From positions 1 to 27,749 of the forward strand of contig URZX01000027.1 in NCBI GenBank assembly GCA_900552455.1: DNA of 27,749 nucleotides, written 5' to 3'. The notes beneath the pieces were generated by a model. The model worked only from the letters and a program-made list of their open reading frames with translations. It was not told the origin of the DNA and made no database searches. This document shows, piece by piece, positions 15,503 to 24,676 of this stretch; within the stretch, counting starts at the first letter, position 1; every line of letters begins with the position of its first letter. The translations under genes and the position numbers were made by a program. This DNA comes from an uncultured Peptococcaceae bacterium. GTDB taxonomy: Bacteria > Bacillota > Peptococcia > Peptococcales > Peptococcaceae.

Positions 15503-16924
15503 TTATTTGCTTTTCTTTTTCTTCTTTTTCGGCATGACGTGGATGGCTTCGCCAAAGATCTCTTCCACAGCTTCGCCGACGCCTTCGTTGTAAGTTGGAT
15601 GAGGGCGAATGGCTTTCGTCACCTCTTCAGCGGTCATGCCGTTGGCGATGGCGACGCCCATTTCGCTGATCATATCGGTGGCGCGGGCGCACATCATCTG
15701 TGCCCCGACGATCTTGTGATCGTCTGCGCGGGCGACGATTTTGATAAAACCGCGGTCTTCCTTGGTGATCAAGCTCTTGCCGTTGCCGCCCATGATGTAC
15801 TTACCAACGACGACATCGAGACCGGTGGTCTTTGCTTCGTCTTCGGTGATGCCGACGGAGGCGATCTCCGGATCGGTGTAGACGCAGGCTGGAACGACGG
15901 CAAGATCGATGGATGGTTCGTGACCGGCGAGATATTCTGCAGTGACGATGCCCTGAGCGCTGGCGGTGTGTGCAAGCTGCATACCGATGACGCAGTCGCC
16001 GATGGCGTAAACGCCTGGGATGGAGCTTTGGAAATGCTCATCCACGAGGATGCGTCCACGTTCCATATCTGGTGTGGCGTCGTCGCCGAAGAGTCCCTGG
16101 GTATTTGGTCCGCGACCGACGGAACAGAGCACATACTGGGCGGAGATGGTCTTGTCTTCGTCCTTCTGCTTGAAATGAACAGCAGTGAGTTCACCGTCTT
16201 CTTCCAATCCTTGCACCATGGCGTTGTTGTAGATCTCGACGCCGCGTTTTTTCATGATCATCTTGAGATTCTGGCTGATCTCGCGGTCCATATTTGGCAG
16301 GATGCGGTCCATCCCTTCGATGATGGTGACTTGGGTGCCAAAATAGGAGAATGCGTTGGCGAATTCAACGCCGATGACGCCGCCGCCGATGATGGCGATG
16401 GAATCTGGACGCTCGCGCAGCTTGAAGAGCTCATCGCTGGAGATAACGCCTGGCAGCTTCATGCCTGGAATGTTCAGCACGACTGGCTTGGAGCCAGCGG
16501 CGAGGATGATGTTGTCGGCGGTGTAGTCGGTCACTGTGCCATCGGCAGCGGTGACCTGCACGGTCTTGTTCGCATGGAGCACGCCGCGCCCGTTGATGAG
16601 GGTGACCCCGTTGCCCTTGAAGAGCTGTTCGACGCCGCCGACGAGCTGGTTGATGGTCTCCTGCTTGTAGTCGATGATCTTTTCGTAATCAAAATGCACG
16701 TTTTCTGCGATGATGCCGAATTGCTCAGCATCTTTCATTTCTTCGTAAAGGGTCGCCGCATGGATCATGGCCTTGGCTGGGATGCAGCCGCGATTGAGGC
16801 AGGTACCGCCGACTTCGCGTTCTTCAACGACGGCGACGGAAAGTCCGAGTTTCGCTGCTTTGATCGCTGCCACGTATCCGCCGGGACCGGCCCCGACGAC
16901 GATCAGTTCAAAATGATTTTCCAA
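15503..16924 (-). CDS. lpd: Dihydrolipoyl dehydrogenase (glycine cleavage L-protein)
   Basis: 473 residues. FAD-binding VVGAGPGGYVAA at 9-20, the redox-active disulfide TCLNRGC (Cys42, Cys47), NAD-binding IIGGGVIGVEFA, a second FAD motif YAIGDC, and the catalytic His-Glu region HPTYNEGVGEA are all present. It reoxidises dihydrolipoyl-GcvH with NAD. The start is TTG at 16924: GGAGG is 8 bases upstream and the nearby ATG is out of frame and closes after a few codons. The C-terminus ends in an odd run of six lysines (PKKKKKKSK). It lies between lplA and fhs in the glycine module, so it is most likely dedicated to glycine cleavage and not to a 2-oxoacid dehydrogenase. Confidence 0.96.
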   Translation of the reverse strand: MENHFELIVVGAGPGGYVAAIKAAKLGLSVAVVEEREVGGTCLNRGCIPAKAMIHAATLYEEMKDAEQFGIIAENVHFDYEKIIDYKQETINQLVGGVEQLFKGNGVTLINGRGVLHANKTVQVTAADGTVTDYTADNIILAAGSKPVVLNIPGMKLPGVISSDELFKLRERPDSIAIIGGGVIGVEFANAFSYFGTQVTIIEGMDRILPNMDREISQNLKMIMKKRGVEIYNNAMVQGLEEDGELTAVHFKQKDEDKTISAQYVLCSVGRGPNTQGLFGDDATPDMERGRILVDEHFQSSIPGVYAIGDCVIGMQLAHTASAQGIVTAEYLAGHEPSIDLAVVPACVYTDPEIASVGITEDEAKTTGLDVVVGKYIMGGNGKSLITKEDRGFIKIVARADDHKIVGAQMMCARATDMISEMGVAIANGMTAEEVTKAIRPHPTYNEGVGEAVEEIFGEAIHVMPKKKKKKSK

Positions 16925-16960
16925 TTCTCATACCTCCTTCACAATGTAAAGAGAAGCGTA

Positions 16961-17959
16961 TTAATAATCCAGCGTTCCGAGCCAGGCTGCCAGCTCCTGC
17001 TTCGGCGTTTCTGCCGCTGCTGATTCTACTGGCACTGCTGCCACTCTTGCGATGATCGACTGCCGCTCATAGCGCGCGCCCAAAAGCGCTGGCCCGAGGG
17101 CATCGATAAAATCAGGCAAAAGCGCATCGGAATAAACCTGCACGTCGCTGATGTGTCCGCGATCGATCTGCATCTGAATGTCCACGCGCCCCCATGGGAA
17201 GCGTTCGCCGATGGCACGATCAAAGCGAAATCTGCGCCCGAAATTCCAATCCCAGGCGCTGTAGCGCGCTTCGAGCGTCTGCCATTCGTCGCTGTCCACG
17301 GCCGCCAGGGGAAGATTTTCCGGCGTTCCGCCGTACACTTCGGCGAAGGCTTGCACGAGAGCAGCTTTCAGCGTGTCGGCATCGAGCGTCGGCAAAACCT
17401 CGACGAGGTTTAGCACCCGCGATTTCACGGAAGCGACGCCTTTGCTGGCGAGCTTGTCCTCGGCGACATTGAGATAGCGTGCCATTTTTTCACCGTCAAC
17501 CTGCATCAGCAGGGTGCCGTGATGATAGCAGCGTCCCTTGTGCTCGTAAAACGCATTGCCGCTGACCTTGCGCCCATCGACAAGGATGTCGTTGCGGCCG
17601 CTTTTTTCTGCCTGGATCCCCAGCGAAAGCAGCGCTTTCAGGATCACGTCATGCTGTTTGACCACGTCGTAGTGGTCCTTCTGGGCGACAAAGGTGAAAT
17701 TCAGATTGCCGAGATCGTGGTAGACAGCGCCACCGCCGGAAAGACGGCGAGCAAGGCGCCCGCCGTCGGCTTCCAGGGTAGAGATGTTACATTCTTTCCA
17801 GGCATTCTGGTTCTTGCCGATGACGACTGTGTGCTGATTCTGCCAGAGATAGAGGATGACCTCATCTGCTGCGACATGATCGAGCAGCCAGTTTTCCAGG
17901 GCAAGATTTTTGTATGGATCGGTGCTGTCGCCTGTTACTACAGTTAACCGTTCTGTCAT
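16961..17959 (-). CDS. lplA: Lipoate--protein ligase
   Basis: 332 residues. RRLSGGGAVYHDLGNLNFTF (71-90) is the lipoyl-AMP binding motif, and Lys131 in DGRKVSGNAF matches the catalytic Lys133 of E. coli LplA. A C-terminal accessory domain follows. It would attach scavenged lipoate to GcvH, the only lipoylated carrier seen here. The gene begins 9 bases after the gcvPB stop; the SD is weak (GAAGGG), suggesting translational coupling. No lipA or lipB is visible in the window, so dependence on exogenous lipoate is possible but unproven. The last ~25 residues are Ala/Pro/Glu-rich and unlike the core. Confidence 0.93.
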   Translation of the reverse strand: MTERLTVVTGDSTDPYKNLALENWLLDHVAADEVILYLWQNQHTVVIGKNQNAWKECNISTLEADGGRLARRLSGGGAVYHDLGNLNFTFVAQKDHYDVVKQHDVILKALLSLGIQAEKSGRNDILVDGRKVSGNAFYEHKGRCYHHGTLLMQVDGEKMARYLNVAEDKLASKGVASVKSRVLNLVEVLPTLDADTLKAALVQAFAEVYGGTPENLPLAAVDSDEWQTLEARYSAWDWNFGRRFRFDRAIGERFPWGRVDIQMQIDRGHISDVQVYSDALLPDFIDALGPALLGARYERQSIIARVAAVPVESAAAETPKQELAAWLGTLDY

Positions 17960-17968
17960 GTGCGTTGT

Positions 17969-19402
17969 TTACCCTTCGAAATCGTACTTCACAACTGGAT
18001 GACGCGCTGCTTCGACTTCGTCGAGACGGCCGACCGGCGTGGTAACTGGAGCGGCGTGCAGGGCGTCAGGCGCTTCGTAAGCCATCTTGTAGAGTTCGCG
18101 GAAAACGCTGATGGCGTGGTCGAGGGTTTCGCGAGATTCGGTCTCGGTTGGTTCGACCATGAGCGCTTCGTGAACGATGAGCGGGAAGTACATTGTTGGT
18201 GGATGGATGTGGTTGTCCAGGAGCCCTTTGGCAACGTCGGTGGCGACGCAACCGGTTTCCTTCTTCATGCGGGAGAGATCCATGACGAACTCGTGCATGC
18301 AGGTGACGTCGTAAGCCATGTCATAGAGATCGTGCAGACCGACGCGCATGTAGTTGGCATTGAGCACAGCGTTGGCGCTGGCTTCTGGAATACCATCACG
18401 GCCGAGGGTCGTGATATAGGTGAGGGCGCGGACATAGACGAGGAAGTTGCCGTAGAAGGCTTTGACATCGCCGATGGAATGTGCTGGCTTGACGAAATGG
18501 CGACTGCCTTCTTCGCCTTCAACGAGCAGACCTGGCAGATAATCTGCGAGGATCGCTTTGCAGCCGACAGGACCGGAGCCAGGGCCGCCGCCGCCGTGAG
18601 GGGTGGAGAAGGTTTTGTGCAGGTTCAGATGCACAACGTCAAAGCCCATATCGCCAGGACGTGCCCAGCCCATGACGGCGTTGAGGTTTGCACCATCGTA
18701 GTAGCAGAGACCGCCGCATTCATGCACCATATCGGTGATGGCTTTGATGTTCGGATCGAAGAGACCGACGGTGTTTGGGTTGGTCAGCATGAGGCCGGCA
18801 ACCTCGTCGGTGCAGACTTCTTTGAGCTTGTCGAGATCGACGCAACCATCCGGACCGGATTCGACGTTGATGATCTCGTAGCCGCACATGTTAGCGCTGG
18901 CTGGGTTGGTGCCGTGGGCACTGTCAGGCACGATGACCTTCGTGCGCTTGTTGTCGCCGCGGGCGGTGTGATAAGCCTTGATCAGCAGAAGCCCGGTGAA
19001 TTCGCCATGGGCGCCGGCTGCAGGCTGCAGGGTGAGACGATCCATGCCGGTGATCTCGCAGAGATCTTTTTCCAGGGTCTGGATCACTTCCAGCGCGCCC
19101 TGAGCGGTGCTTTCAGGCTGCAGCGGATGGATGGCTGCAAAACCTGGAAGATTGGACATTTCTTCGTTGATGCGAGGGTTATATTTCATGGTGCAGCTGC
19201 CGAGTGGATAGAAGCCATCGTTGACGCCGTGGCATTTTTTCGCCAGTTCCGTGTAATGACGGCCGAGATCGACTTCGCTGATCTCTGGCAGATGCAGCGC
19301 GCTTTCACGCGCATCCTTTTGCGCTACTTCAACAACGGGTACATCGCAGGCTGGAATGATGTCCATGCCGCGACCCGGTCTCGATTTTTCAAAGACCAAC
19401 AT
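17969..19402 (-). CDS. gcvPB: Glycine dehydrogenase (decarboxylating) subunit 2
   Basis: 477 residues, the C-terminal half of a split P-protein. The PLP lysine is Lys263 in LNLHKTFSTPHGGGGPG. SAHGTNPASA and LTNPNTVGLFD are the other typical motifs, and YPLGSCTMKYNP near 65-76 is also conserved. With GcvPA it decarboxylates glycine and passes the aminomethyl group to lipoyl-GcvH. AAGGAGG lies within the last codons of gcvPA; the start codon is 1 base after the gcvPA stop, ensuring balanced synthesis of the two subunits. Confidence 0.97.
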   Translation of the reverse strand: MLVFEKSRPGRGMDIIPACDVPVVEVAQKDARESALHLPEISEVDLGRHYTELAKKCHGVNDGFYPLGSCTMKYNPRINEEMSNLPGFAAIHPLQPESTAQGALEVIQTLEKDLCEITGMDRLTLQPAAGAHGEFTGLLLIKAYHTARGDNKRTKVIVPDSAHGTNPASANMCGYEIINVESGPDGCVDLDKLKEVCTDEVAGLMLTNPNTVGLFDPNIKAITDMVHECGGLCYYDGANLNAVMGWARPGDMGFDVVHLNLHKTFSTPHGGGGPGSGPVGCKAILADYLPGLLVEGEEGSRHFVKPAHSIGDVKAFYGNFLVYVRALTYITTLGRDGIPEASANAVLNANYMRVGLHDLYDMAYDVTCMHEFVMDLSRMKKETGCVATDVAKGLLDNHIHPPTMYFPLIVHEALMVEPTETESRETLDHAISVFRELYKMAYEAPDALHAAPVTTPVGRLDEVEAARHPVVKYDFEG

Positions 19403-19403
19403 C

Positions 19404-20720
19404 TCAGCCCACCTCCTTCACAATGCGGACCACGTCGTCCATTTCTGCTTTGGTGTTCATTTCGGTGCAGCACCAGAGGATGCGTTTATCATCCAGCGGA
19501 TAACCGCCGAGGATGTCTTCTGCTTCAAGGGCTGCGAGGATCTTTTCTGCTGGAATGTCGCTTGTGGTAACGAATTCGTTGAAGTATTCGCCCTTGTTTT
19601 CCAGCGTGAGGCCGGCGCCGACAAGTCCTTCTGCCAGATAATGGGCTTTGGAGATGGACTGGGTAGCGACGTTTTTCAGGCCTTTGTTGCCCATGGTGGA
19701 GAGATACACACCAACAGCCAGTGCGCAGAGCGCCTGGTTGGAGCAGATGTTCGAGGATGCTTTTTCACGACGAATATGCTGCTCACGCGCCTGCAGAGTC
19801 AGAACATAGCCGACGTTGCCGTTGGCATCGTGGGTCTGACCAACGATGCGGCCTGGCAGCGCGCGCATGTTCTTGGTGGTGGTGGCCATGAAGCCAACAT
19901 AAGGACCGCCGAACCCGAGTGGCAGACCGAGCGGCTGGGCATCGCCGACAGCGATGTCTGCGCCGTATTCGCGTGGGCTCTTTAAGAGCGCGAGGGTCAT
20001 TGGGTTGACGCCCATGATGAACTTCGCTTTCACAGCATGCGCGATCTCGCCGATAGCAGTAGCGTCTTCGATGTTGCCGAAATAGTTTGGCTGCTGGATG
20101 TAGACGCTTGCGGTGTTGGCGTCAACGGCAGCTTTGATTCCTTCGATATCGGTCAGGCCGTCTGCCGTTGGTGGAACGACGACGACTTCCATGTCGTTCC
20201 CAAAGGTGTAGGTCTGGATCGTCGAGAGCACGTATGGATTGATCGCACCGCTGACGACGGCTTTTTTCTGCTTTCTGCCATAGCACATGGACAGTGCTTC
20301 AGCAGCTGCGCTGGCGCCATCGTAAACAGACGCGTTGGAAACATCCATACCGGTGAGCTCGCAGATGTAGGTCTGGTATTCGAAGATGGACTGCAGGATC
20401 CCCTGGCTGATCTCAGCCTGGTAAGGGGTGTAAGCGGTCTGGAGATTTTCTTTGGAAAGCACGCTCTTGACCATTGCTGGAACGTAATGGTTGTACGCGC
20501 CGGCACCACGGAAGATGTGTGGGAAGATCTTATTCTTTTCAGAGATCGCTGTGACGATGCGGCGGGTTTCGAGCTCACTCTTGCCTTCTGGCAGGTTGAG
20601 CGGTGCTTTCAGCTTCATATCTTCAGGGATGACGCTGAACATGTCGTCAAAAGATTCGTAGCCGCAGGCCTTGAGCATCTCCTGACGTTCTTCGTTGGTA
20701 TTAGGCACATAGCTGCCCAT
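19404..20720 (-). CDS. gcvPA: Glycine dehydrogenase (decarboxylating) subunit 1
   Basis: 438 residues, the N-terminal half of the split P-protein. Typical motifs are YVPNTNEERQEML at the start, FRGAGAYNHYVPA, AYTPYQAEISQGILQSIFEYQ, DGASAAAEA and IVGQTHDANG with LTLQAREQHIRREKASSNIC. Full length for the family. It forms a heterotetramer with GcvPB. The ribosome binding site is modest (GGTGA or a more distant AAGGA). The gcvH stop is 49 bases upstream. Confidence 0.97.
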   Translation of the reverse strand: MGSYVPNTNEERQEMLKACGYESFDDMFSVIPEDMKLKAPLNLPEGKSELETRRIVTAISEKNKIFPHIFRGAGAYNHYVPAMVKSVLSKENLQTAYTPYQAEISQGILQSIFEYQTYICELTGMDVSNASVYDGASAAAEALSMCYGRKQKKAVVSGAINPYVLSTIQTYTFGNDMEVVVVPPTADGLTDIEGIKAAVDANTASVYIQQPNYFGNIEDATAIGEIAHAVKAKFIMGVNPMTLALLKSPREYGADIAVGDAQPLGLPLGFGGPYVGFMATTTKNMRALPGRIVGQTHDANGNVGYVLTLQAREQHIRREKASSNICSNQALCALAVGVYLSTMGNKGLKNVATQSISKAHYLAEGLVGAGLTLENKGEYFNEFVTTSDIPAEKILAALEAEDILGGYPLDDKRILWCCTEMNTKAEMDDVVRIVKEVG

Positions 20721-20769
20721 AGGGTATCACCATCCTTTTCATTTTATGAGGAACGGTTTCGTTTGCTTA

Positions 20770-21147
20770 TTATTCGAGGCCTTCGAGGTAGGTTTTGTAT
20801 TCGTCTGCGCTCATCAGATCGTCGGCTTCTTCAAAATCGCTGACTTTGATGAACCATGCATCGTATGGCGCTTCGTTGATCTTTTCTGGGGAATCGAGGA
20901 GCTCTTCGTTGATTTCAGCAACGGTGCCGCTCACCGGAGAGAGCACGTCGCTGACAGCCTTAACGGATTCAACATCTGCAAAGGTTTCACCAGCTTCGAC
21001 TTCGTCGTCGACTTCTGGCAGATTAACGAATACGAGGTCGCCGAGTTCGCTCTGAGCGTAGTCGGTGATGCCGACAACGGCAACGTCGCCATCGATGAGT
21101 ACCCATTCATGATCTTCGGAATAACGCAATTCTTCTCTGATTTCCAT
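20770..21147 (-). CDS. gcvH: Glycine cleavage system H protein
   Basis: 125 residues, standard length. The lipoylated lysine is Lys63 in [11 protein letters not shown], preceded by the typical [21 protein letters not shown] pattern, and SPVSGTV follows. It shuttles the aminomethyl group and electrons between GcvPA/B, GcvT and Lpd on its lipoyl arm. AAAGGATG lies about 10 bases upstream of the ATG. A 74-base gap separates it from gcvT and holds a small perfect hairpin. Confidence 0.97.
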   Translation of the reverse strand: MEIREELRYSEDHEWVLIDGDVAVVGITDYAQSELGDLVFVNLPEVDDEVEAGETFADVESVKAVSDVLSPVSGTVAEINEELLDSPEKINEAPYDAWFIKVSDFEEADDLMSADEYKTYLEGLE

Positions 21148-21196
21148 TTGAAATACATCCTTTCTTATATAGCTAAAATAAATGGTGTTGATGATG

Positions 21197-21214
21197 CACG
21201 GACGCGGGTCCGTG
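21197..21214 (-). other. Small hairpin between gcvT and gcvH
   Basis: A perfect 7-bp stem with tetraloop (CACGGAC / GTCCGTG). On the transcribed strand the T-run precedes the hairpin and does not follow it, so it is not a normal terminator; mRNA processing or stabilisation is possible. Confidence 0.4.
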
Positions 21215-21221
21215 AAAAAAA

Positions 21222-22304
21222 TTATTTTGCTCTCTTGTAGAATGGCAGTTCAACCACTTCTGCTGCCACACGACGACCACGCACTTCAACCTCGACGGCG
21301 CTGCCGAGCTCTACACTGTCTTTTTCAACGAGGGCCATGGCCACTGGATGACCAAGGTATGGGCAGTGGGTGCCGGAGGTGGTCATGCCGATCTGCTTGT
21401 CGCCGACGAAGACTGGTTCTTCTTCACGGATGATGCCGCGACCGGTGACCTTGAGGCCGACGCGCTTGCGGGTGGCTGGCGCTTCGAGAGCGGCTTTCCC
21501 GATGAAGTCTTCTTTGTCCATCTTAACAGCAAAACCGAGGCCGGTTTCGAGCGGGGAAACGGTTTCGTTCATTTCGTGACCGTACAGCGGCATGGCTGCT
21601 TCCATACGCAGGGTGTCGCGTGCGCCAAGCCCGCATGGCAGAAGTCCATCTTCTGCGCCGGCTTCGAGCACTTTGTTCCAGAGCTCGACGACTTTATCTG
21701 CCGGGCAGTAGAGCTCTACGCCATCTTCGCCGGTGTAGCCGGTCTTGGAAACAATGCATGGGATGCCGGCAACTTCGCCGTTCATCACTGCGTGATAGTA
21801 TTTGGCAGGGATGTTTTCTTCGCTGGTGAGCTTACGCAGAATGTCCATGGCTTTTGGTCCCTGCAGCGCGAGCTGTCCCCAGGAATCGCTGACATCTTCG
21901 AAGGTGGCATCGCCAAATTCGTGTTCTTTCATCCAAGCAAAGTCTTTGTCCTTGTTAGAGGCATTGACGACGAGGAGATAATCGTTGTCGGCGTATTTGT
22001 AGACGATGAGGTCGTCGACGCAGCCGCCGTTGTCATAGCACATAACGGTGTAGCGCGCCTGGCCGTCAACCATGTTGCCGAATTTGTTGGTGAGGATCTT
22101 TTCAAGATTTGCCAGAGCGTCTGGCCCTTTGAGGGTGATCTCGCCCATGTGGCTGACATCGAAAAGCCCAGCCTTTTCACGCACAGCCATGTGCTCAGCG
22201 ATGACACCGGCTTTGTACTGAACTGGCATGGAATAACCGCCGAATGGGACCATTTTCCCACCGGCAGCGACGTGGGTGTCATACAACGGTGTTTTTTTGT
22301 CCAT
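21222..22304 (-). CDS. gcvT: Glycine cleavage system aminomethyltransferase (T protein)
   Basis: 360 residues. The folate-binding GcvT fold is recognised from the [12 protein letters not shown] start, [21 protein letters not shown] (catalytic Asp97/98 region), [19 protein letters not shown] and the [14 protein letters not shown] motif. It transfers the methylene group from aminomethyl-lipoyl GcvH to THF, releasing NH3. AAGGAGG precedes the ATG. It is the first gene of the gcv cluster, separated from agcS by a terminator, so it should have its own promoter in the 60 bases upstream (a TTGAAG/TATATT pair with 18-base spacing is possible but overlaps the terminator). Confidence 0.97.
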   Translation of the reverse strand: MDKKTPLYDTHVAAGGKMVPFGGYSMPVQYKAGVIAEHMAVREKAGLFDVSHMGEITLKGPDALANLEKILTNKFGNMVDGQARYTVMCYDNGGCVDDLIVYKYADNDYLLVVNASNKDKDFAWMKEHEFGDATFEDVSDSWGQLALQGPKAMDILRKLTSEENIPAKYYHAVMNGEVAGIPCIVSKTGYTGEDGVELYCPADKVVELWNKVLEAGAEDGLLPCGLGARDTLRMEAAMPLYGHEMNETVSPLETGLGFAVKMDKEDFIGKAALEAPATRKRVGLKVTGRGIIREEEPVFVGDKQIGMTTSGTHCPYLGHPVAMALVEKDSVELGSAVEVEVRGRRVAAEVVELPFYKRAK

Positions 22305-22364
22305 AGAATGTCCTCCTTATACTACTAGATTGCAAGTGTTTTTAACAACGTTTTAATATATAAG

Positions 22365-22408
22365 AAAAAAGAGGAACTCTTCAACACATTCGTGATGAAG
22401 AATTCCTC
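22365..22408 (-). terminator. Rho-independent terminator after agcS
   Basis: A long imperfect stem (22371-22408; GAGGAA / TTCCTC and CTTCA.CAC / GTG.TGAAG) followed on the minus strand by six T. It separates agcS transcription from gcvT. Confidence 0.8.
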
Positions 22409-22468
22409 CTTTCCATATACCGATAGTAAGGGGTTTCGGGTTTATTCTACGCGATTCGTCTTCTCAGC

Positions 22469-23980
22469 TCAGTTTTTTGGAGCGGTAGAAGCGATGTCTT
22501 CAGCGGAGTAGTTGCCATCGGCGCCAGTCAGGGTTGGCAGACCAGCATCGATGTTCTTGAAGTAACGCTTGGTTTCCTTCATAACAACGCCGGACAGGAA
22601 GAACAGACCGATCAAGTTAGGCAGGGCCATGAGGCCGTTGAAGGTATCGGATACGTTCCAGATCGTCTGCAGGCCACCGATGCAGCCGATGTATACAACA
22701 ACGACGTAGAGTGCACGGTAGAACAGGGTCAGCACACGTTTGGTGCCGGCGCTTGCGCCATGGAACAGGTAGAGCAGAGCGGTTTCACCATAGAAGCTCC
22801 AGCCCAGAAGGGTGGACAGAGCGAACATGATGATACCGAGGGTAACGACGATGGCGCCGAGGTTGAACCAAGGCAGCGCCGAGTTGAAGCAAGCGAGGGA
22901 CAGAGGCGCACCGTCAAGACCAGACTGCCACATTGGGGTGACACCATCGGTATCGAAGGAAGTCAGGATAACGAGTGCGGTCAGGGTGCAGATCAGGAAG
23001 GATACGGTAAATACTTCGAAAATACCCCAGAGACCTTGTTCTACAGGGTCCTTGGTGGAGGAAGATGCATGGGCGATAGGAGCGGAACCAAGACCAGCTT
23101 CGTTCGCGAAGACGCCGCGTGCAATACCATATTTGATAGCAGCACCGATGGTAACACCCATTGCGCCGCCGCCGACTGCTTCAGGATTGAAGGCGCCGAC
23201 GAAAATGCTGTAGAACGCATGAGGAATCTCGGTGATGTTGATGATCAGCACGATAAGTGCAAAGATGAGGTAGAACAATGCCATGAAAGGTACGAGCTTT
23301 TCAGTAACCTTTGCGATACCATTGATACCACCGACGATAACGACTGCTACGACGATTGCCAGAACAACACCAGTGATCTGAACAGGTACGCCGAAGGTAT
23401 CATTCAGGGAAGACGCAATGGAGTTACCCTGGGTGAGGTTACCGATACCGAAGCAGGCGATCGCTGCGAAAAGGGAGAACAGGAAGGCAAGGATCTTACC
23501 GAGGGTGCCTTGCCAGCCTTCGCGGGAACCGAGGCCGTTGCGGAGGTAGTACATAGGACCACCAGTGTACATGCCCATTTCGTTATTTTCGCGATATTTC
23601 ATAGCGAGAGTAATTTCAGAGTACTTGGTCATCATACCGCCGGCAGCTGCGATCCACATCCAGAAGATGGCCCCAGGCCCCCCCATTACGATAGCGGTCG
23701 CAATACCTACGATGTTACCAGTCCCGATGGTCGACGCTAGAGCGGTCGCCATCGCCTGGAAAGGGGTGATGTTGTTACCATCTTTTTCTTTGGAGCCGCC
23801 CTTGAGCGCTCCACCGATGGTACGTTTGAATACGAAGCCCAGCTTTCTGAACTGCTGGCCTCTGCTCCAGAAGGTCATGATGTAGCCGAAGCCGACCAAC
23901 AGAGTCAGCATGACTGGCCCCCAGACAAAGCCGTTTAATGTACGCTCTATCCCTTCAGGGCCTAACAACATTTCATACAT
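22469..23980 (-). CDS. Sodium:alanine/glycine symporter (AGCS family)
   Basis: 503 residues with about ten or more hydrophobic membrane segments. AGCS hallmarks are GTGNIVGIATAIVMGGPGA (near residue 90) and GVFANEAGLGSAPIAHASS in the middle of the protein. It imports alanine or glycine with Na+. Its position directly upstream of gcvT makes glycine the likely physiological substrate. The start at 23980 (MYEML) has GGAGG 7 bases upstream; the open frame reaches 24007, but that segment contains the SD. It is separated from gcvT by a terminator and has a long leader with an unexplained hairpin. Confidence 0.93.
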   Translation of the reverse strand: MYEMLLGPEGIERTLNGFVWGPVMLTLLVGFGYIMTFWSRGQQFRKLGFVFKRTIGGALKGGSKEKDGNNITPFQAMATALASTIGTGNIVGIATAIVMGGPGAIFWMWIAAAGGMMTKYSEITLAMKYRENNEMGMYTGGPMYYLRNGLGSREGWQGTLGKILAFLFSLFAAIACFGIGNLTQGNSIASSLNDTFGVPVQITGVVLAIVVAVVIVGGINGIAKVTEKLVPFMALFYLIFALIVLIINITEIPHAFYSIFVGAFNPEAVGGGAMGVTIGAAIKYGIARGVFANEAGLGSAPIAHASSSTKDPVEQGLWGIFEVFTVSFLICTLTALVILTSFDTDGVTPMWQSGLDGAPLSLACFNSALPWFNLGAIVVTLGIIMFALSTLLGWSFYGETALLYLFHGASAGTKRVLTLFYRALYVVVVYIGCIGGLQTIWNVSDTFNGLMALPNLIGLFFLSGVVMKETKRYFKNIDAGLPTLTGADGNYSAEDIASTAPKN

Positions 23981-24029
23981 AGTTTCTCCTCCAATCTTTT
24001 TACACACACTGTCTCAAAATGTTGCATTT

Positions 24030-24073
24030 ACGACAAAGCATCATGTCTTTTCCCCGGCATGGTGTTTTGTCGT
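24030..24073. other. Strong 16-bp hairpin upstream of agcS
   Basis: 24030-24045 pairs with 24058-24073, starting ACGACAAA / TTTGTCGT, with a 12-base loop. As plus-strand RNA all 16 pairs form (two G-U). As minus-strand RNA (the agcS leader) those two become C-A mismatches. No T-run follows on either strand. It does not match a glycine riboswitch. Confidence 0.5.
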
Positions 24074-24616
24074 GACGAGATTCCTTCTTCGTTCAGCTCA
24101 TGATGGATGATTGCTGTCGAGCAGAGCCTTCTTGCCCGCATGCGATGATCACTGTTGAACGATTTTTCAGAATCTTAGTATAAGACTAGTTTGCCAAAAT
24201 ACTTCAGAATTGTCAAGCACATTCGTTTCTCGAAAAATCCGCTCACGACAGACGCGCGTTCACCGGAGAAAAACTCGACCGTTCACAACTGTTTGTGCAT
24301 TTTGTGCAATTTGTAACAAGGCCTTAACAAAGCGCTTTTCAGGGCTTGCGCTTTTGTCATTTATCAGAAGATTTCGCGTTATCCACTTGCAACAATGGCC
24401 TCTGATGGGAGAATCAGTCTTTCTTATATTTTGCATGACAATAAAGTTAATTTCTATTTTTACAAAAAACAGATAGGCTCATCTTCATTATCCAGGCTGA
24501 TTTTTTGTGAAAAATGATGAACAATGGTCAATTCCTGCCAAAATTGGCGGCGTGATGGTGGAAAATCTCACGAAAAATGATGACGAATCGTCGCAAAATG
24601 ACCGCTCAGCGAGACG
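24074..24616. other. 540-base intergenic region upstream of agcS without a supported gene
   Basis: No convincing coding frame on either strand. It contains a TTGACA hexamer on the minus strand (24211-24216 region), a hairpin AAAGCGC / GCGCTTT at 24329-24354, two direct copies of a 12-mer (GAAAAATGATGA at 24509 and 24572), and one DnaA-box-like nonamer at 24379. The agcS promoter is presumably here. Confidence 0.4.
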
Positions 24617-24654
24617 CAAAAACCCCGCTCTCAGCGATTGCTGAAAGCGGGGTT
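24617..24654 (-). terminator. Rho-independent terminator after the first CBS-domain gene
   Basis: AAACCCCGCT / AGCGGGGTTT stem extended by TCAGC / GCTGA across one mismatch, with a T-run on the minus strand. Confidence 0.9.
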
Positions 24655-24676
24655 TGCGATCACGCGTATGATGCGA

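Noticed and set aside
15491..17023. Long plus-strand open frame (about 510 codons) opposite lpd
   Set aside because: It is the antisense shadow of a clear Lpd gene; GC-rich codon bias keeps the opposite strand open. No family motif or ribosome binding site.
17960..19570. Long plus-strand open frame opposite gcvPB
   Set aside because: Shadow of gcvPB. The same applies to the plus-strand frames at 12084-12998, 14203-15303, 20037-20843, 21348-22328 and 26252-27220.
22305..22470. Glycine riboswitch upstream of gcvT or agcS
   Set aside because: Expected because of the gene content, but none of the conserved aptamer segments could be found in 22305-22468 or 23981-24616.
24379..24387. DnaA-box-like nonamer TTATCCACT (also on the minus strand at 15327-15335)
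   Set aside because: Single isolated copies without a cluster, AT-rich unwinding region or dnaA/dnaN nearby; chance is likely.
24210..24476. Plus-strand 88-codon frame in the gene-free region
   Set aside because: Begins with an unsupported TTG, has no SD and a composition unlike a protein.
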